Part shown: piece by piece, positions 55,950 through 64,000 of the stretch
Layout of the letters: every line of letters begins with the position of its first letter
Numbering within the stretch: position 1 is the stretch's first letter
Assembly: GCF_010091925.1 (NCBI RefSeq)
Contig: NZ_WVID01000001.1
Coordinates: forward strand, 1-64,000
DNA length: 64,000 nt
From: Nostoc sp. B(2019)
GTDB lineage: Bacteria > Cyanobacteriota > Cyanobacteriia > Cyanobacteriales > Nostocaceae
Direction of reading: 5' to 3'
The notes under the pieces: model-generated
What the model was told of the DNA's origin: nothing
Seen by the model: only the letters and a program-made list of their open reading frames with translations
Databases searched by the model: none
Translations under genes and position numbers: made by a program

Positions 55950-58151
55950 TCACACTGCCATCATTTCCGATTCTGTGTGAGATAGAGTACCAAAAAAGTC
56001 ATAGCGATCGAGTGCTTCTAAAATTCCCCATGCATACTGTCCTTGAGCAAAGTAAATTTGTGGATAGCCACGCAACTTTTCAATTTCTTTACTGTAGTTG
56101 CTCACAACTACAGCTAGGGTATTCCCAGCCAGCATCGATTCATCGTTACCTGATGCACCTGCTACTAAAAAGCGTTTGATTGGTAATCCCCACTTCAAAG
56201 CACAATAACGAATCGCGTCTCCTTTAGAAGCTCGGATCGGTAACAGATCAAGATACATATTATGGCTGTATATGCCTTTAACGTGGAGCCGATGCCGTCG
56301 CAGGTGACGCATGATTTCCTTAAAGCTGATTGATTTGGCTTCATCAACAAAGTAGCTGAGTTTGAACTTACCTTGAACTTCCGGGGGTTGCGCTACCACT
56401 CCAGGCAGTTCCTCCATTGCTTTGCGAACGGCGTCAGCTTGCCAATGGTAATTAATATGTCTTAGCCAGTTCGTATCTGTGACTATCTGAGGTCCATAGT
56501 AGATTTCGCTACCTGCCGATACAATTAGCAGGTCTGGCATTGGAAACCGCCATTCTTCCAACATCTGCAAAGAACTTTCCAGGTTTCGCCCGGTAGCAAT
56601 TCCCATACCGATATTGTTACCTTTATTACGCAGCTGCTCGATTAATTTTTGCAGAGCTTCTTGGTCGCCTAATAGAGTATTATCAATTTCGCAAACGAGA
56701 AAACGATCTGCGGTTGGTAAGCGGTTTGTGCTCGGTATTTTCCAATCAGGCAAGTCGGTTGCTGGAGCTTTTGGCAGAGGACTGAGCATAGATTGGACTC
56801 GTCGTTGCGGCAATTGCAACACCTGTTCAAGATATTTCTCTACATGGCTATCCCAAGAGAAATTTTCTTGCACACTATTCAAGCCATTGGTAGACCAACG
56901 TTGCCATTGTTCAGTATTGGTTAGCGATGTTCGCAGAGCATCTTGGATTTGTTTAATATCGAGAGGGTCAATTAGCATCCCATTGTTGCAAGCCGCCAGG
57001 ATATCTCGCGGCCCACCATCCGATGTGGCAATAATTGGTACACCACAGGCTGTAGCTTCGATTAACGTTAGACCAAATGGCTCAGTTAATGCCGGATTGA
57101 TAAAGACTCCTCGTGTTTTCGCGATTAATCTATATAGCTCAGGCACTTCGTCAGCACTGTGATGCTTGGGATAGGCAACGTATCCATAAAGGTCGTAGCG
57201 GTCTATAAGCTGGAAGATTTCTGTGAGTACCTGGCGCGGGCCTGATTCCATCGTGGTGATGTCATCTCGGTTTCCTAATACCAGAACTAAGTTTGCTAAG
57301 TGACGCAACTGTGGATCTTCACCATAAGCTTTGACAAGAGTGCTAACATTTTTACGCATTGCCGCACGGGAAAGCGCCATAATAATTGGCTTTTGAGGGT
57401 CTATGAGAAATCTTTTTAATTGCTCATAGATTGGTGGTTCCTGCCAATTATTAGGTACTGGATAAAAGTGTTCCAGCGCTACTCCAGGAGGAATTACCAC
57501 CATTCGTTGCGGCTGATAGTGGTCGTAAATGCCGTACTGCTGCGTTACTTCTTGATGGGTGCTGGCAATGATTAACGCTGCACTCGCTAGGGTAGTTTCC
57601 TCGGCTTCAATTCGGGTACTTATATGAAAGTTATTTTCAATGGTTTCTGGTTTAGTTCCCTGTTCTAACAGTCGTTGTTGTTTCACACGTCCGAGAGAAT
57701 GACCAGTATGTACAAGTGGTATACCTAACCAACCAGCAACTCGACAACCCACATATCCAGCATCGGCGTAATGGGTATGAATTACATGGGGTAATTTTCC
57801 AATTTGGCGTAGGTGCTTTAGTAACTCGTCTGCAAAGTTATCTAAATGCGGCCAAAGAACTTCTTTGCGGAGATAGCGACGCGGGCCGCAGTTAAGACGA
57901 ATAATTCGAGCTTTGTCGGAAAGAATTTCTACGGGTTGAGCATAGTCGGGACTAACTTTTGGATCGTTAACTAAACGGGTTACTAAGTCTACACGCTCTA
58001 CTTGTGGATTTGCGGCTAGAGCTTGAGCGAGTTCTAGCACATATCTCGTTTGTCCGCCGGTATCAGCATCTCGTCCTAATTCTAAATTGTTACCGCGAAT
58101 TAAGCCGTGAACACTGACTAGTAGAATATACAACCCTGGGCTATTTGACAT
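55950..58151 (-). CDS. sps: Sucrose-phosphate synthase with phosphatase-like C-terminal domain
   Basis: A 733-residue enzyme making sucrose 6-phosphate from UDP-glucose (or ADP-glucose) and fructose 6-phosphate. The GT4 synthase part (about 1-440) has HGLIRGNNLELGRDADTGGQ, HTHYADAGYVG, VHTGHSLGRVKQQRLL and the nucleotide-sugar motif NPALTEPFGLTLIEATACG. A linker leads to an SPP-like HAD domain (about 480-730). Its motif I reads EIDNTLLGD, with Glu488 where the nucleophilic Asp is expected, so the phosphatase is probably inactive, as in plant SPS. A separate SPP is then needed. Confidence 0.92.
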   Translation of the reverse strand: MSNSPGLYILLVSVHGLIRGNNLELGRDADTGGQTRYVLELAQALAANPQVERVDLVTRLVNDPKVSPDYAQPVEILSDKARIIRLNCGPRRYLRKEVLWPHLDNFADELLKHLRQIGKLPHVIHTHYADAGYVGCRVAGWLGIPLVHTGHSLGRVKQQRLLEQGTKPETIENNFHISTRIEAEETTLASAALIIASTHQEVTQQYGIYDHYQPQRMVVIPPGVALEHFYPVPNNWQEPPIYEQLKRFLIDPQKPIIMALSRAAMRKNVSTLVKAYGEDPQLRHLANLVLVLGNRDDITTMESGPRQVLTEIFQLIDRYDLYGYVAYPKHHSADEVPELYRLIAKTRGVFINPALTEPFGLTLIEATACGVPIIATSDGGPRDILAACNNGMLIDPLDIKQIQDALRTSLTNTEQWQRWSTNGLNSVQENFSWDSHVEKYLEQVLQLPQRRVQSMLSPLPKAPATDLPDWKIPSTNRLPTADRFLVCEIDNTLLGDQEALQKLIEQLRNKGNNIGMGIATGRNLESSLQMLEEWRFPMPDLLIVSAGSEIYYGPQIVTDTNWLRHINYHWQADAVRKAMEELPGVVAQPPEVQGKFKLSYFVDEAKSISFKEIMRHLRRHRLHVKGIYSHNMYLDLLPIRASKGDAIRYCALKWGLPIKRFLVAGASGNDESMLAGNTLAVVVSNYSKEIEKLRGYPQIYFAQGQYAWGILEALDRYDFFGTLSHTESEMMAV

Positions 58152-58635
58152 TGTGCATTCCTCAATGTTGTTGCATGACAGCCTAGGTAAAGCTTCTCAT
58201 ACACATGGGTATTGTATTGATCGCTAGAGTGTAAAAAAAATTATGCCGATATTTGAAGATTATGAAATAGATTTTCCTTCATTAATGAATGTCGAATTTG
58301 TTACGCTTGTTACAAAATAAGCTAGTAACTTCATAATCATTTCCACACATCCGTTAATATTTATTACACAGTATTGGCTCAAAGTTTAAAAAAGAGTTGA
58401 AGTAGGATTAAAGCATTGACAAAATCGACAAAATGTAGATAAAAAATCAGTTGATGATTTATGAAATCTGGAATTAGTTTCTGCAAAATTTATGTTTTCA
58501 TCAGGGAAAATTTGTGAGGAAGTTCGCTAATGCATAAACTACAAATCGTAGGATGGATAATGTATAGAAAATTATCTATGAACACCATTGAAAATACTGT
58601 TGGATATTGCCTACCGTACAGAAAAACGCTGTCAA
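58152..58635. other. AT-rich gap before the DUF202 genes
   Basis: Divergent control region for the SPS gene and the first DUF202 gene. The sequence is AT-rich, with no repeat or RNA fold I can name. A 37-codon frame from 58530 has no supporting ribosome-binding site or homology and is not called. Confidence 0.5.
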
Positions 58636-59049
58636 ATGAATGACCCTATCCCTGCTCGCAAACCAATTAATATTCAAGCTGAACTTGCCAAAGAGCGCAA
58701 CCGAGCTGCTGCTGAGCGTACCCTGATGGCGTGGGTTCGCACCTGTCTTACCCTAATCAGCTTTGGTTTTGGGATTGATGCGATCGTGAGTGCTGTTTAT
58801 AGTTTAGAAATAGCTAAAAACATCAATCCTGTGCGGCTTTCTCGTATTTTGAGTATTGCTTTTATTATTTTGGGTACGTATGCCATGATCGTTGCAGCGA
58901 TAGAACACGGCAAAGAATTACGTCATATCCAGAGTAACGAGGAATATCTTTACACCCCTCGCCGCTCTTTGGGATTAACCGTTGCGATCGCACTAGTCTG
59001 CATTGGTATATTTGCCTTTGTAGGAATTTTGGTAAAGGCAACTTTTTAA
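58636..59049 (+). CDS. DUF202 (YidH-type) membrane protein
   Basis: A 137-residue protein with three hydrophobic segments (about 37-55, 70-95, 112-135). The family signature ELAKERNRAAAERTLMAWVR and CLTLISFGFGID precede the first segment. The function of DUF202/YidH proteins is unknown. The ATG at 58636 is used; a TTG at 58588 would add 16 residues. A related gene follows after 58 bases, suggesting a tandem pair. Confidence 0.8.
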   Translation: MNDPIPARKPINIQAELAKERNRAAAERTLMAWVRTCLTLISFGFGIDAIVSAVYSLEIAKNINPVRLSRILSIAFIILGTYAMIVAAIEHGKELRHIQSNEEYLYTPRRSLGLTVAIALVCIGIFAFVGILVKATF

Positions 59050-59107
59050 TTCAGCTTATGGAATTCTGACGTTTTCTATCAATTCTGCTTAGTCTAAAAA
59101 GCTGCTC

Positions 59108-59527
59108 ATGAGTTCTAACTCTTTCAAGAAACTCACTAATCTCACTAACGAATTAGCTAAAGAGCACAATCGCGCTGCTGCTGAACGAACCTTAACAAGC
59201 TGGATTCAGAATTGCTTATCTTTGATTGGGTTTGGTATTGCTTTTGATCGCATTTTTAATGCACTCCATCGAGCGTTTCCCGAGAATAGTACAGTAATTA
59301 ACATGAAATGGACTCACATCATTGGTTTGAGTGCAATTGCTTTGGGCATTTTTTTGTTAGTTATAGCTATCTTTATATACCTGATGGATGTTCAATCACT
59401 GAAGCAAAATGACTATTTATATAGACCAATTCGCTCGTATAATCTGATGATCATTACTGTTGGTTCAATTATTCTATTTGGTTTGGTTTCGTTAATTGCC
59501 GTTTTTACTGTTATTGCCTGGGGTTAG
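59108..59527 (+). CDS. DUF202 membrane protein, paralogue of the upstream gene
   Basis: A 139-residue protein with the same N-terminal signature (ELAKEHNRAAAERTLTSWIQ, CLSLIGFGIAFD) and three membrane segments as its neighbour. The two differ clearly in the loops, so this is an old duplication or a two-component membrane complex. Probable co-transcription with the upstream gene. Confidence 0.8.
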   Translation: MSSNSFKKLTNLTNELAKEHNRAAAERTLTSWIQNCLSLIGFGIAFDRIFNALHRAFPENSTVINMKWTHIIGLSAIALGIFLLVIAIFIYLMDVQSLKQNDYLYRPIRSYNLMIITVGSIILFGLVSLIAVFTVIAWG

Positions 59528-59580
59528 TTCTCAGGTTTCATATTAAACTAGTAGATTTAATTAGCTCTTATAAAATTGCA

Positions 59581-60186
59581 ATGCCAAACCCTTATAGTAA
59601 CAAGAAGAAAATTCGAGGTTGGAAAAGGCAGATTAGAAAAATTAACTACTGGAAGAATTATCATCTCAATTTAGATACAGCAAAATTGGATGATTCTCAA
59701 CGCGAGTATGTCAAGTTGACTATTGACCCTTGGTATCGCTTAGTGAAAAGAACTCCTCCCGCCTGGTACAACCGATTAATATTAGAGGCTTTAGTAGAAA
59801 TTTATTTAAGTTGGTACAAAACGCTTCAAGAGTGGGGAGAGCCTTTTTACTTGAAGATATGGTTATTTGACCCTCATTTTATCAACTCTCAAGTTGTGGC
59901 AGCAACTAGAGATTGGATTGTTGGATATAACAATACTTTTACAAAGAGCAACCAAAATCAGGCGTTTCCATTTGATAAATATAAAATTAGTAACTTCAGT
60001 CTTGAAGATTTTACATGGGAACTCCACATAGAGGAGAATTACTTTTATGAAAAGATGGATCAACTCAGTGAAGTAGAAATTAACAACATTAAACAGAAGG
60101 CTTATAGCTCAGGTTTGCTTCAGGATGGTGATAGGTACTTTGCCATTAAAACAGGAGATGTTTGGATTGGAACGTTACACAGGTAA
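59581..60186 (+). CDS. Hypothetical protein
   Basis: A 201-residue soluble protein with a basic start (MPNPYSNKKKIRGWKRQIRK), many aromatic residues (WYRLVKRTPPAWYNRLILEA, FYLKIWLFDPHF) and a C-terminal end DRYFAIKTGDVWIGTLHR. I do not recognise the family. The gene has low GC and lies 53 bases after the DUF202 pair on the same strand. Compositional bias could reflect recent acquisition, but this is not shown. Confidence 0.55.
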   Translation: MPNPYSNKKKIRGWKRQIRKINYWKNYHLNLDTAKLDDSQREYVKLTIDPWYRLVKRTPPAWYNRLILEALVEIYLSWYKTLQEWGEPFYLKIWLFDPHFINSQVVAATRDWIVGYNNTFTKSNQNQAFPFDKYKISNFSLEDFTWELHIEENYFYEKMDQLSEVEINNIKQKAYSSGLLQDGDRYFAIKTGDVWIGTLHR

Positions 60187-60225
60187 ATTGAAGTTGGTGC
60201 AAGATATCTGTTCTAACCAAAATTA

Positions 60226-60252
60226 GAAAAAGCATCTACCAAGATAGATGCT
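60226..60252 (-). terminator. Rho-independent terminator of the DAHP synthase gene
   Basis: On the minus strand AGCATCTA, loop TCTTGG, TAGATGCT, then TTTTTC. It lies 39 bases past the stop of the DAHP synthase gene, between two converging genes. Confidence 0.8.
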
Positions 60253-60290
60253 CCTTAATTAGCTTTATAGATAGAGTTGCCATCGAATAT

Positions 60291-61349
60291 TTAAGCGATC
60301 GCCACTGCTGGTTGTTGCCAGCGTCCCATTGCTTTAGCAATCACTGCCAATTCTGGCATGAGTTTGTCGAAACGGTCTGGTGTTAGGGATTGGGGGCCAT
60401 CGGATAAGGCTTTAGCGGGATTGGGGTGAACCTCAATCATTAAGGAATCTGTACCAGCTGCGATCGCAGCCATTGCCATTGAAGGTACAAACTCAGACCA
60501 ACCTGTGCCGTGGCTGGGGTCAATCATTATTGGTAGGTGAGTTAGCTTTCGCAACACTGGTACTACTGAGATATCCAGTGTATTTCTAGTATACTGGCGA
60601 TCAAAGGTGCGAATTCCCCGTTCACATAAAATCACATTGGGATTTCCCGCGGCCATAATATACTCAGCCGCCATTAACCAATCTTCAATGGTAGCCGCCA
60701 TTCCCCGTTTCAAGAGAACTGGTTTCGGCTGCGCTCCCACTTTTTTCAGCATGGAGAAATTCTGCATATTTCTTGCTCCCACCTGAATGACATCAGCAAT
60801 CTCTGCGATTTTATCCAGGTCGGCAGCGTCCATTACTTCCGTAATAATACCTAGTCCGCTGACTTCTCGTGCGATCGCCAATAATTCCAAAGCACTCTCG
60901 CCATGTCCTTGAAAGGCATACGGAGAAGTCCGGGGTTTGTACGCTCCACCACGCAAAAACTTTGCTCCAGCCGTCTTGACGCGCCGTGCCGTCTCTACAA
61001 TCATTTCTTCATTTTCTACGGAGCAGGGGCCTGCAACAACTACCAAAGGGTGGTGTTCACCAAATACAACTACTCCATTAGGAGTGTTAACCACAACTTC
61101 AGAAGCTTCCCCGTGGCGGAACTGGCGGCTAACCCGTTTGTAAGGTTGCTCTACCCGCAATACTTGCTCAATCCAGGGGCTAACTTCCTGAATTTGTAGC
61201 GGGTCTAAGCTAGCGGTTTCACCTACTAGACCAATCACTACTTTGTGCTGACCAACAATTTTTTCTGGTGTTAATCCCCAGCTGGTTAGTTCCTCGCTAA
61301 CGCGGTTTATTTCCGCTTCTGGGGAACCACTTTTCATTACGACAATCAT
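60291..61349 (-). CDS. aroF: 3-deoxy-7-phosphoheptulonate (DAHP) synthase
   Basis: A 352-residue enzyme of the type I beta group that condenses phosphoenolpyruvate and erythrose 4-phosphate, the entry to the shikimate pathway. An N-terminal ferredoxin-like regulatory domain (about 1-70) precedes the barrel, as in the Thermotoga enzyme. Catalytic regions GPCSVENEEMIVETA, FLRGGAYKPRTSPYAFQG, EVMDAADLDKI and MIDPSHGTGW are present. Single-gene unit ended by the hairpin at 60226. Confidence 0.95.
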   Translation of the reverse strand: MIVVMKSGSPEAEINRVSEELTSWGLTPEKIVGQHKVVIGLVGETASLDPLQIQEVSPWIEQVLRVEQPYKRVSRQFRHGEASEVVVNTPNGVVVFGEHHPLVVVAGPCSVENEEMIVETARRVKTAGAKFLRGGAYKPRTSPYAFQGHGESALELLAIAREVSGLGIITEVMDAADLDKIAEIADVIQVGARNMQNFSMLKKVGAQPKPVLLKRGMAATIEDWLMAAEYIMAAGNPNVILCERGIRTFDRQYTRNTLDISVVPVLRKLTHLPIMIDPSHGTGWSEFVPSMAMAAIAAGTDSLMIEVHPNPAKALSDGPQSLTPDRFDKLMPELAVIAKAMGRWQQPAVAIA

Positions 61350-61497
61350 ACGAAAGTTCCTAATTATTAAAGTAAATTCTTTAGTAAAGAGGCATAAGCT
61401 TAATTACAAATAATTAAAATAAGATACAGCGCTCAGTCACTTTAATACTTAATAACTGAATATTGGGTACAAAAATAATTATAAAATTTTAATTAGC

Positions 61498-61531
61498 AAT
61501 GTTGAAGTTATAAGGTTTCAACTTCAACATT
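61498..61531. terminator. 12-base-pair hairpin in the PAM68-aroF gap
   Basis: AATGTTGAAGTT and AACTTCAACATT form a perfect stem around a 10-base loop. It lies downstream of PAM68 and upstream of the aroF start on the same strand, without a strong T-run. It may end the rpsO-PAM68 transcript weakly, or be part of aroF control. Confidence 0.4.
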
Positions 61532-61583
61532 CACTTTAAAATTTACCCAATCTCGCAGTTATTTGATGCCTGAGCGCTGATAA

Positions 61584-62054
61584 CTATACTTTCTTTTGCC
61601 GAGTTTCGCGCCAAACCGCCACCATTCGTCCCCAATTGATGCTGAATTCGCCAAAACCCATTAGACTTCCAACTCTTTCTTCATCCCAAGAAGCAGAGAG
61701 AACGCCGTAAGTTATCCCTAACACCCCCAAACCAAATAACCCCATGTTGACCAATAACACGGCGATGGGAGGTAGTGTGATGTCAGAGTAGATGGCAAGT
61801 AGATAGCTGACCACTAAGGTAGTAATACCCAAAGCTGTTGGAATACCACAAAATCCAGCCACCCGTCGAATCATCCGTTGGCTGACGACTTGGGGGATTG
61901 TCATTTCTTCTTTGGTGTAAGGCGGTTGCTTGCGAGCCTGTTCCTCAGAAGTCTTTAACTTTGCTGGTGGCTTACTTTGAGTTTTTGCGGGTTTTGGGCG
62001 CTTTTTGTTCGGTTCAAAAGGCAAGCGACTGCGTTCAGATTCTTCAGTAGACAT
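61584..62054 (-). CDS. PAM68 family photosystem II assembly protein
   Basis: A 156-residue protein with a basic Lys/Pro-rich N-terminus (RLPFEPNKKRPKPAKTQSKP), then two membrane segments (about 75-95 and 105-128) and the C-terminal block ASWDEERVGSLMGFGEFSIN. This is the PAM68 pattern; the protein helps early photosystem II assembly in plants and cyanobacteria. It starts 12 bases after rpsO, so the two form an operon. Confidence 0.9.
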   Translation of the reverse strand: MSTEESERSRLPFEPNKKRPKPAKTQSKPPAKLKTSEEQARKQPPYTKEEMTIPQVVSQRMIRRVAGFCGIPTALGITTLVVSYLLAIYSDITLPPIAVLLVNMGLFGLGVLGITYGVLSASWDEERVGSLMGFGEFSINWGRMVAVWRETRQKKV

Positions 62055-62066
62055 AAGCTTTCGCTC

Positions 62067-62336
62067 CTATCCACGAATACCGAGACGAGCAATTAAAGCT
62101 TGATACTTTTCCCGGCTTCCTTGCTGGATATAGGCTAGCAGACTCTTGCGCTGACCAATTAGCTTCAAAAGTCCCCGCCGGGAAGAATGGTCTTTCTTGT
62201 TTGCTTGGAGATGTTCACTAAGGCGGTTGATGCGCTCGGTTAACATAGCAACCTGGACTTCGGCGGAGCCGGTATCGGTTTCGTGAACTTGGTAGTTGGA
62301 GATTATTTCCTGTTTTCGCAGTTGCGTCAGAGCCAT
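62067..62336 (-). CDS. rpsO: 30S ribosomal protein S15
   Basis: An 89-residue S15, which binds 16S rRNA early in assembly of the platform of the 30S subunit. It begins [20 protein letters not shown] and has the family core [20 protein letters not shown] and [20 protein letters not shown]. The start at 62336 is the family start; an upstream ATG at 62384 does not extend homology. PAM68 follows 12 bases downstream. Confidence 0.97.
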   Translation of the reverse strand: MALTQLRKQEIISNYQVHETDTGSAEVQVAMLTERINRLSEHLQANKKDHSSRRGLLKLIGQRKSLLAYIQQGSREKYQALIARLGIRG

Positions 62337-62429
62337 GATCGATTTAATTTCTAGTTTTTCTAAATGTATGCAGCAGTCTCCCATAATATCACAGCCCTCA
62401 AGCTGGATGTGGAATCACCTTTGTTGCTA

Positions 62430-64000
62430 CTACTGAGAAACAAATATCTTGGCTGTATAACTTGGTAAGTTTGTGATTAGACCATCCTCCCCAGTTTCTA
62501 CTTCACAGTTCCCAAACCAGTCTCGCCAGTATTCAGCTGTTGGGAAGTCTGAAATTTCATATTTATTTAGATTCTGGCCGGAGAAATTTGCTACGACGAC
62601 GACATAAGAATCCTGCTCATCCCAGCGGGTGTATGCTAGCACTTTCGCATCGGCGTTTTCGTGGAAAAATTCTATATTGTCACTTTGCAGAGCTAGATTT
62701 TCTTTGCGTAAAGCAATAAGTTTTTTGTAAAACTCAAGTAAATCTCGATTCTGCTTGTCTTCCAACAAAGACCAAGTAATTTTCTGCGGCTTAGTCACAC
62801 TTTCGCTTTTGGGTTGGTGTTCGCCAAACTCTTCTCCCATCCACAGCATCGGTATACCCATCGCTGTCATTAAGAGAATTGCTGCTAACTTCGCTCGCCC
62901 AAATGCGGCTGCATCAAAGATACCGTGATTGCCTAATTCTCGAAACAAACGCTGGCGATCGTGGGTTGCCAAATAATTTATCACGTTTAGGGCGATCGCA
63001 TATCCTTGCTGCTTGGGGTCTAAAACCTGCTTTAGTTGTTCTAATTCAAATTTTTCTCCACAAATCAGTGGCATTACAAAGTAGTGAAAACTCTCATGCC
63101 AACAAGCATCTAAGGGCCCATCTGGCTTGACCACAGTGCTTGTATCGGGAATACGTTCGGCAATATTATAAAACTGCTTGGGTGCAGCGTGGTTTTTCGC
63201 TTGCTTAGCCAGCCAATCTAAAAATTCAAAGTTAGCTAATTGGCTGACTGCATCAAAACGAATTCCATCAATGTGATACTCCTGAATCCAAAATTGCACT
63301 ACGTCCCCAACGTATTTCCATGCAGGCTTAACATCTAATTTTTCGTCGTAATTATTATAGTTAAACTCTGGCCCCCAGTAATTATCTGGGTCTTCTGGAT
63401 AATGCTTATATTCGTAGTACCAGTAATTTCGGTCAATTAGCATTAAGGGACATTCTTCATCTGTATGGTTATAAATTCCATCCATGAAAACCCGAATGCC
63501 TCTACCATGACACTCGTCAATCAACCGTTTTAAATCTTCTGTTGAACCATAACTAGATTCTGTAGCGAAGAAGTGACGCACTTTATAACCCCAGCTATAA
63601 TCACCAGGGTATTCATTGACTGGCATTAATTCAATTGCATTAATTCCCAATTCACAGAGATAATCTAACTTTTCAATTACTCCTAAATATTTGCCTTGTT
63701 TGTCAGGATCAACCTCATCACCTGTGAAATCTGCAACGTGCATTTCATATATAACTAATTCTCGATTATCAGGTAACGGTGTTTCGTCGTACTGCCAAAA
63801 ATAAGTATCAACAATGCGTTGCCCATCTTTTATCCGCAATAGTCCATGTTTTTTGCCTTCATTAATATCTGTGGCGTTGGGGTCAATGATATCTATCCAT
63901 TCATCAGGTGCAAAATTTGGACTTTTGCTTTGAACGCGAAACTTGTATTCATAAACGCCGTCTTCTAGTTTTACTTGAGTTCGGAAATACCCATCTTTCT
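62430..64000 (-). CDS. GH13 glucan branching enzyme-like protein, C-terminal part
   Basis: The frame is open to the window edge (5' end missing), so about 523 codons are seen. It begins within a CBM48-like beta domain (GYFRTQVKLEDGVYEYKFRV), followed by a GH13 barrel with VIYEMHVADFTGD, FMDGIYNHTD, catalytic Asp in DGIRFDAVSQ, Glu in YNIAERIPD, and LATHDRQ near the transition-state site, then a C-terminal beta domain. The pattern is of branching enzyme/amylase-type proteins in glycogen metabolism. Whether it branches or hydrolyses cannot be told from this part. Confidence 0.85.
   Translation of the reverse strand, partial: KDGYFRTQVKLEDGVYEYKFRVQSKSPNFAPDEWIDIIDPNATDINEGKKHGLLRIKDGQRIVDTYFWQYDETPLPDNRELVIYEMHVADFTGDEVDPDKQGKYLGVIEKLDYLCELGINAIELMPVNEYPGDYSWGYKVRHFFATESSYGSTEDLKRLIDECHGRGIRVFMDGIYNHTDEECPLMLIDRNYWYYEYKHYPEDPDNYWGPEFNYNNYDEKLDVKPAWKYVGDVVQFWIQEYHIDGIRFDAVSQLANFEFLDWLAKQAKNHAAPKQFYNIAERIPDTSTVVKPDGPLDACWHESFHYFVMPLICGEKFELEQLKQVLDPKQQGYAIALNVINYLATHDRQRLFRELGNHGIFDAAAFGRAKLAAILLMTAMGIPMLWMGEEFGEHQPKSESVTKPQKITWSLLEDKQNRDLLEFYKKLIALRKENLALQSDNIEFFHENADAKVLAYTRWDEQDSYVVVVANFSGQNLNKYEISDFPTAEYWRDWFGNCEVETGEDGLITNLPSYTAKIFVSQ

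Noticed and set aside
58530-58640. Small gene of 37 codons before the DUF202 pair
   Set aside because: No ribosome-binding site or recognisable sequence, and it overlaps the chosen DUF202 start.

Overview
The window is a stretch of cyanobacterial chromosome, most likely from a filamentous heterocyst-forming species of the Nostoc/Nostocales type. It carries psbA (photosystem II D1), psaM (photosystem I), a ferrochelatase with a light-harvesting-like tail, a beta-monoglucosyldiacylglycerol synthase, a PAM68-type photosystem assembly protein, CAAD-domain proteins and a UbiB-family kinase. The octamer GCGATCGC (HIP1) is scattered through most genes, and heptamer repeats of the type found in heterocystous strains fill several gaps. 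Almost all genes are chromosomal housekeeping or conserved cyanobacterial genes. I see no tRNA, rRNA, CRISPR array, complete insertion sequence or prophage.

Layout. 1-10 kb: the 5' part of psbA, hinT, a ComM/YifB ATPase, a YihY membrane protein, DUF421, purB, DUF4126, hemH, a methyltransferase and a D-ribulokinase-type FGGY kinase. 10-18.3 kb: psaM, small conserved proteins, a TPR protein, GST, YajQ, MAPEG, a DprA-like protein, a PadR regulator divergent from a DUF4188 gene with two palindromic operators between them, a phosphotransacetylase-like protein and a candidate EbsA pilus protein. 18.4-20.7 kb: a GC-richer, decayed two-gene island (M23-like membrane protein plus a frame-disrupted alpha/beta hydrolase fused to foreign tails). 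20.7-26.1 kb: a structured leader, mgdA, and dnaX interrupted by a 430-residue intein. 26.3-31.1 kb: a tandem pair in which a small protein and a TPR-CHAT protease share the same N-terminal modules. 31.6-48.9 kb: a stand-alone CAAD protein, gatB, argJ, a sugar kinase plus AmpG-like transporter, valS with its own CAAD domain, ubiB, recN, an Ap4A phosphorylase-like protein and a GAF histidine kinase. 49-64 kb: a type IA topoisomerase, a four-gene run ending in a quinol nitric oxide reductase, a sucrose-phosphate synthase with a mutated phosphatase-like tail, two DUF202 proteins, DAHP synthase, PAM68, rpsO and the 3' part of a GH13 glucan branching enzyme-like gene.

The most striking object is in dnaX. 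The intein reading frame is open throughout, but its central 300 or so residues match no endonuclease. The same DNA read in the -1 frame encodes a LAGLIDADG homing endonuclease with its own start codon and upstream AGGA, broken by one amber codon inside the second LAGLIDADG helix. Two genes of different function therefore share one stretch of DNA in different frames. Second is the TPR-CHAT protease with its smaller neighbour, which looks like the same protein without TPR and protease and could be an adaptor or regulator. In the protease gene seven HIP1 octamers sit in register with the TPR units at multiples of 102 bases.

Genes that probably work together: the PadR regulator and DUF4188; the AmpG-like transporter and the N-acetylglucosamine-type kinase (cell wall recycling); methyltransferase, cupin, small protein and norB (nitric oxide handling); rpsO and PAM68; the two DUF202 membrane proteins.
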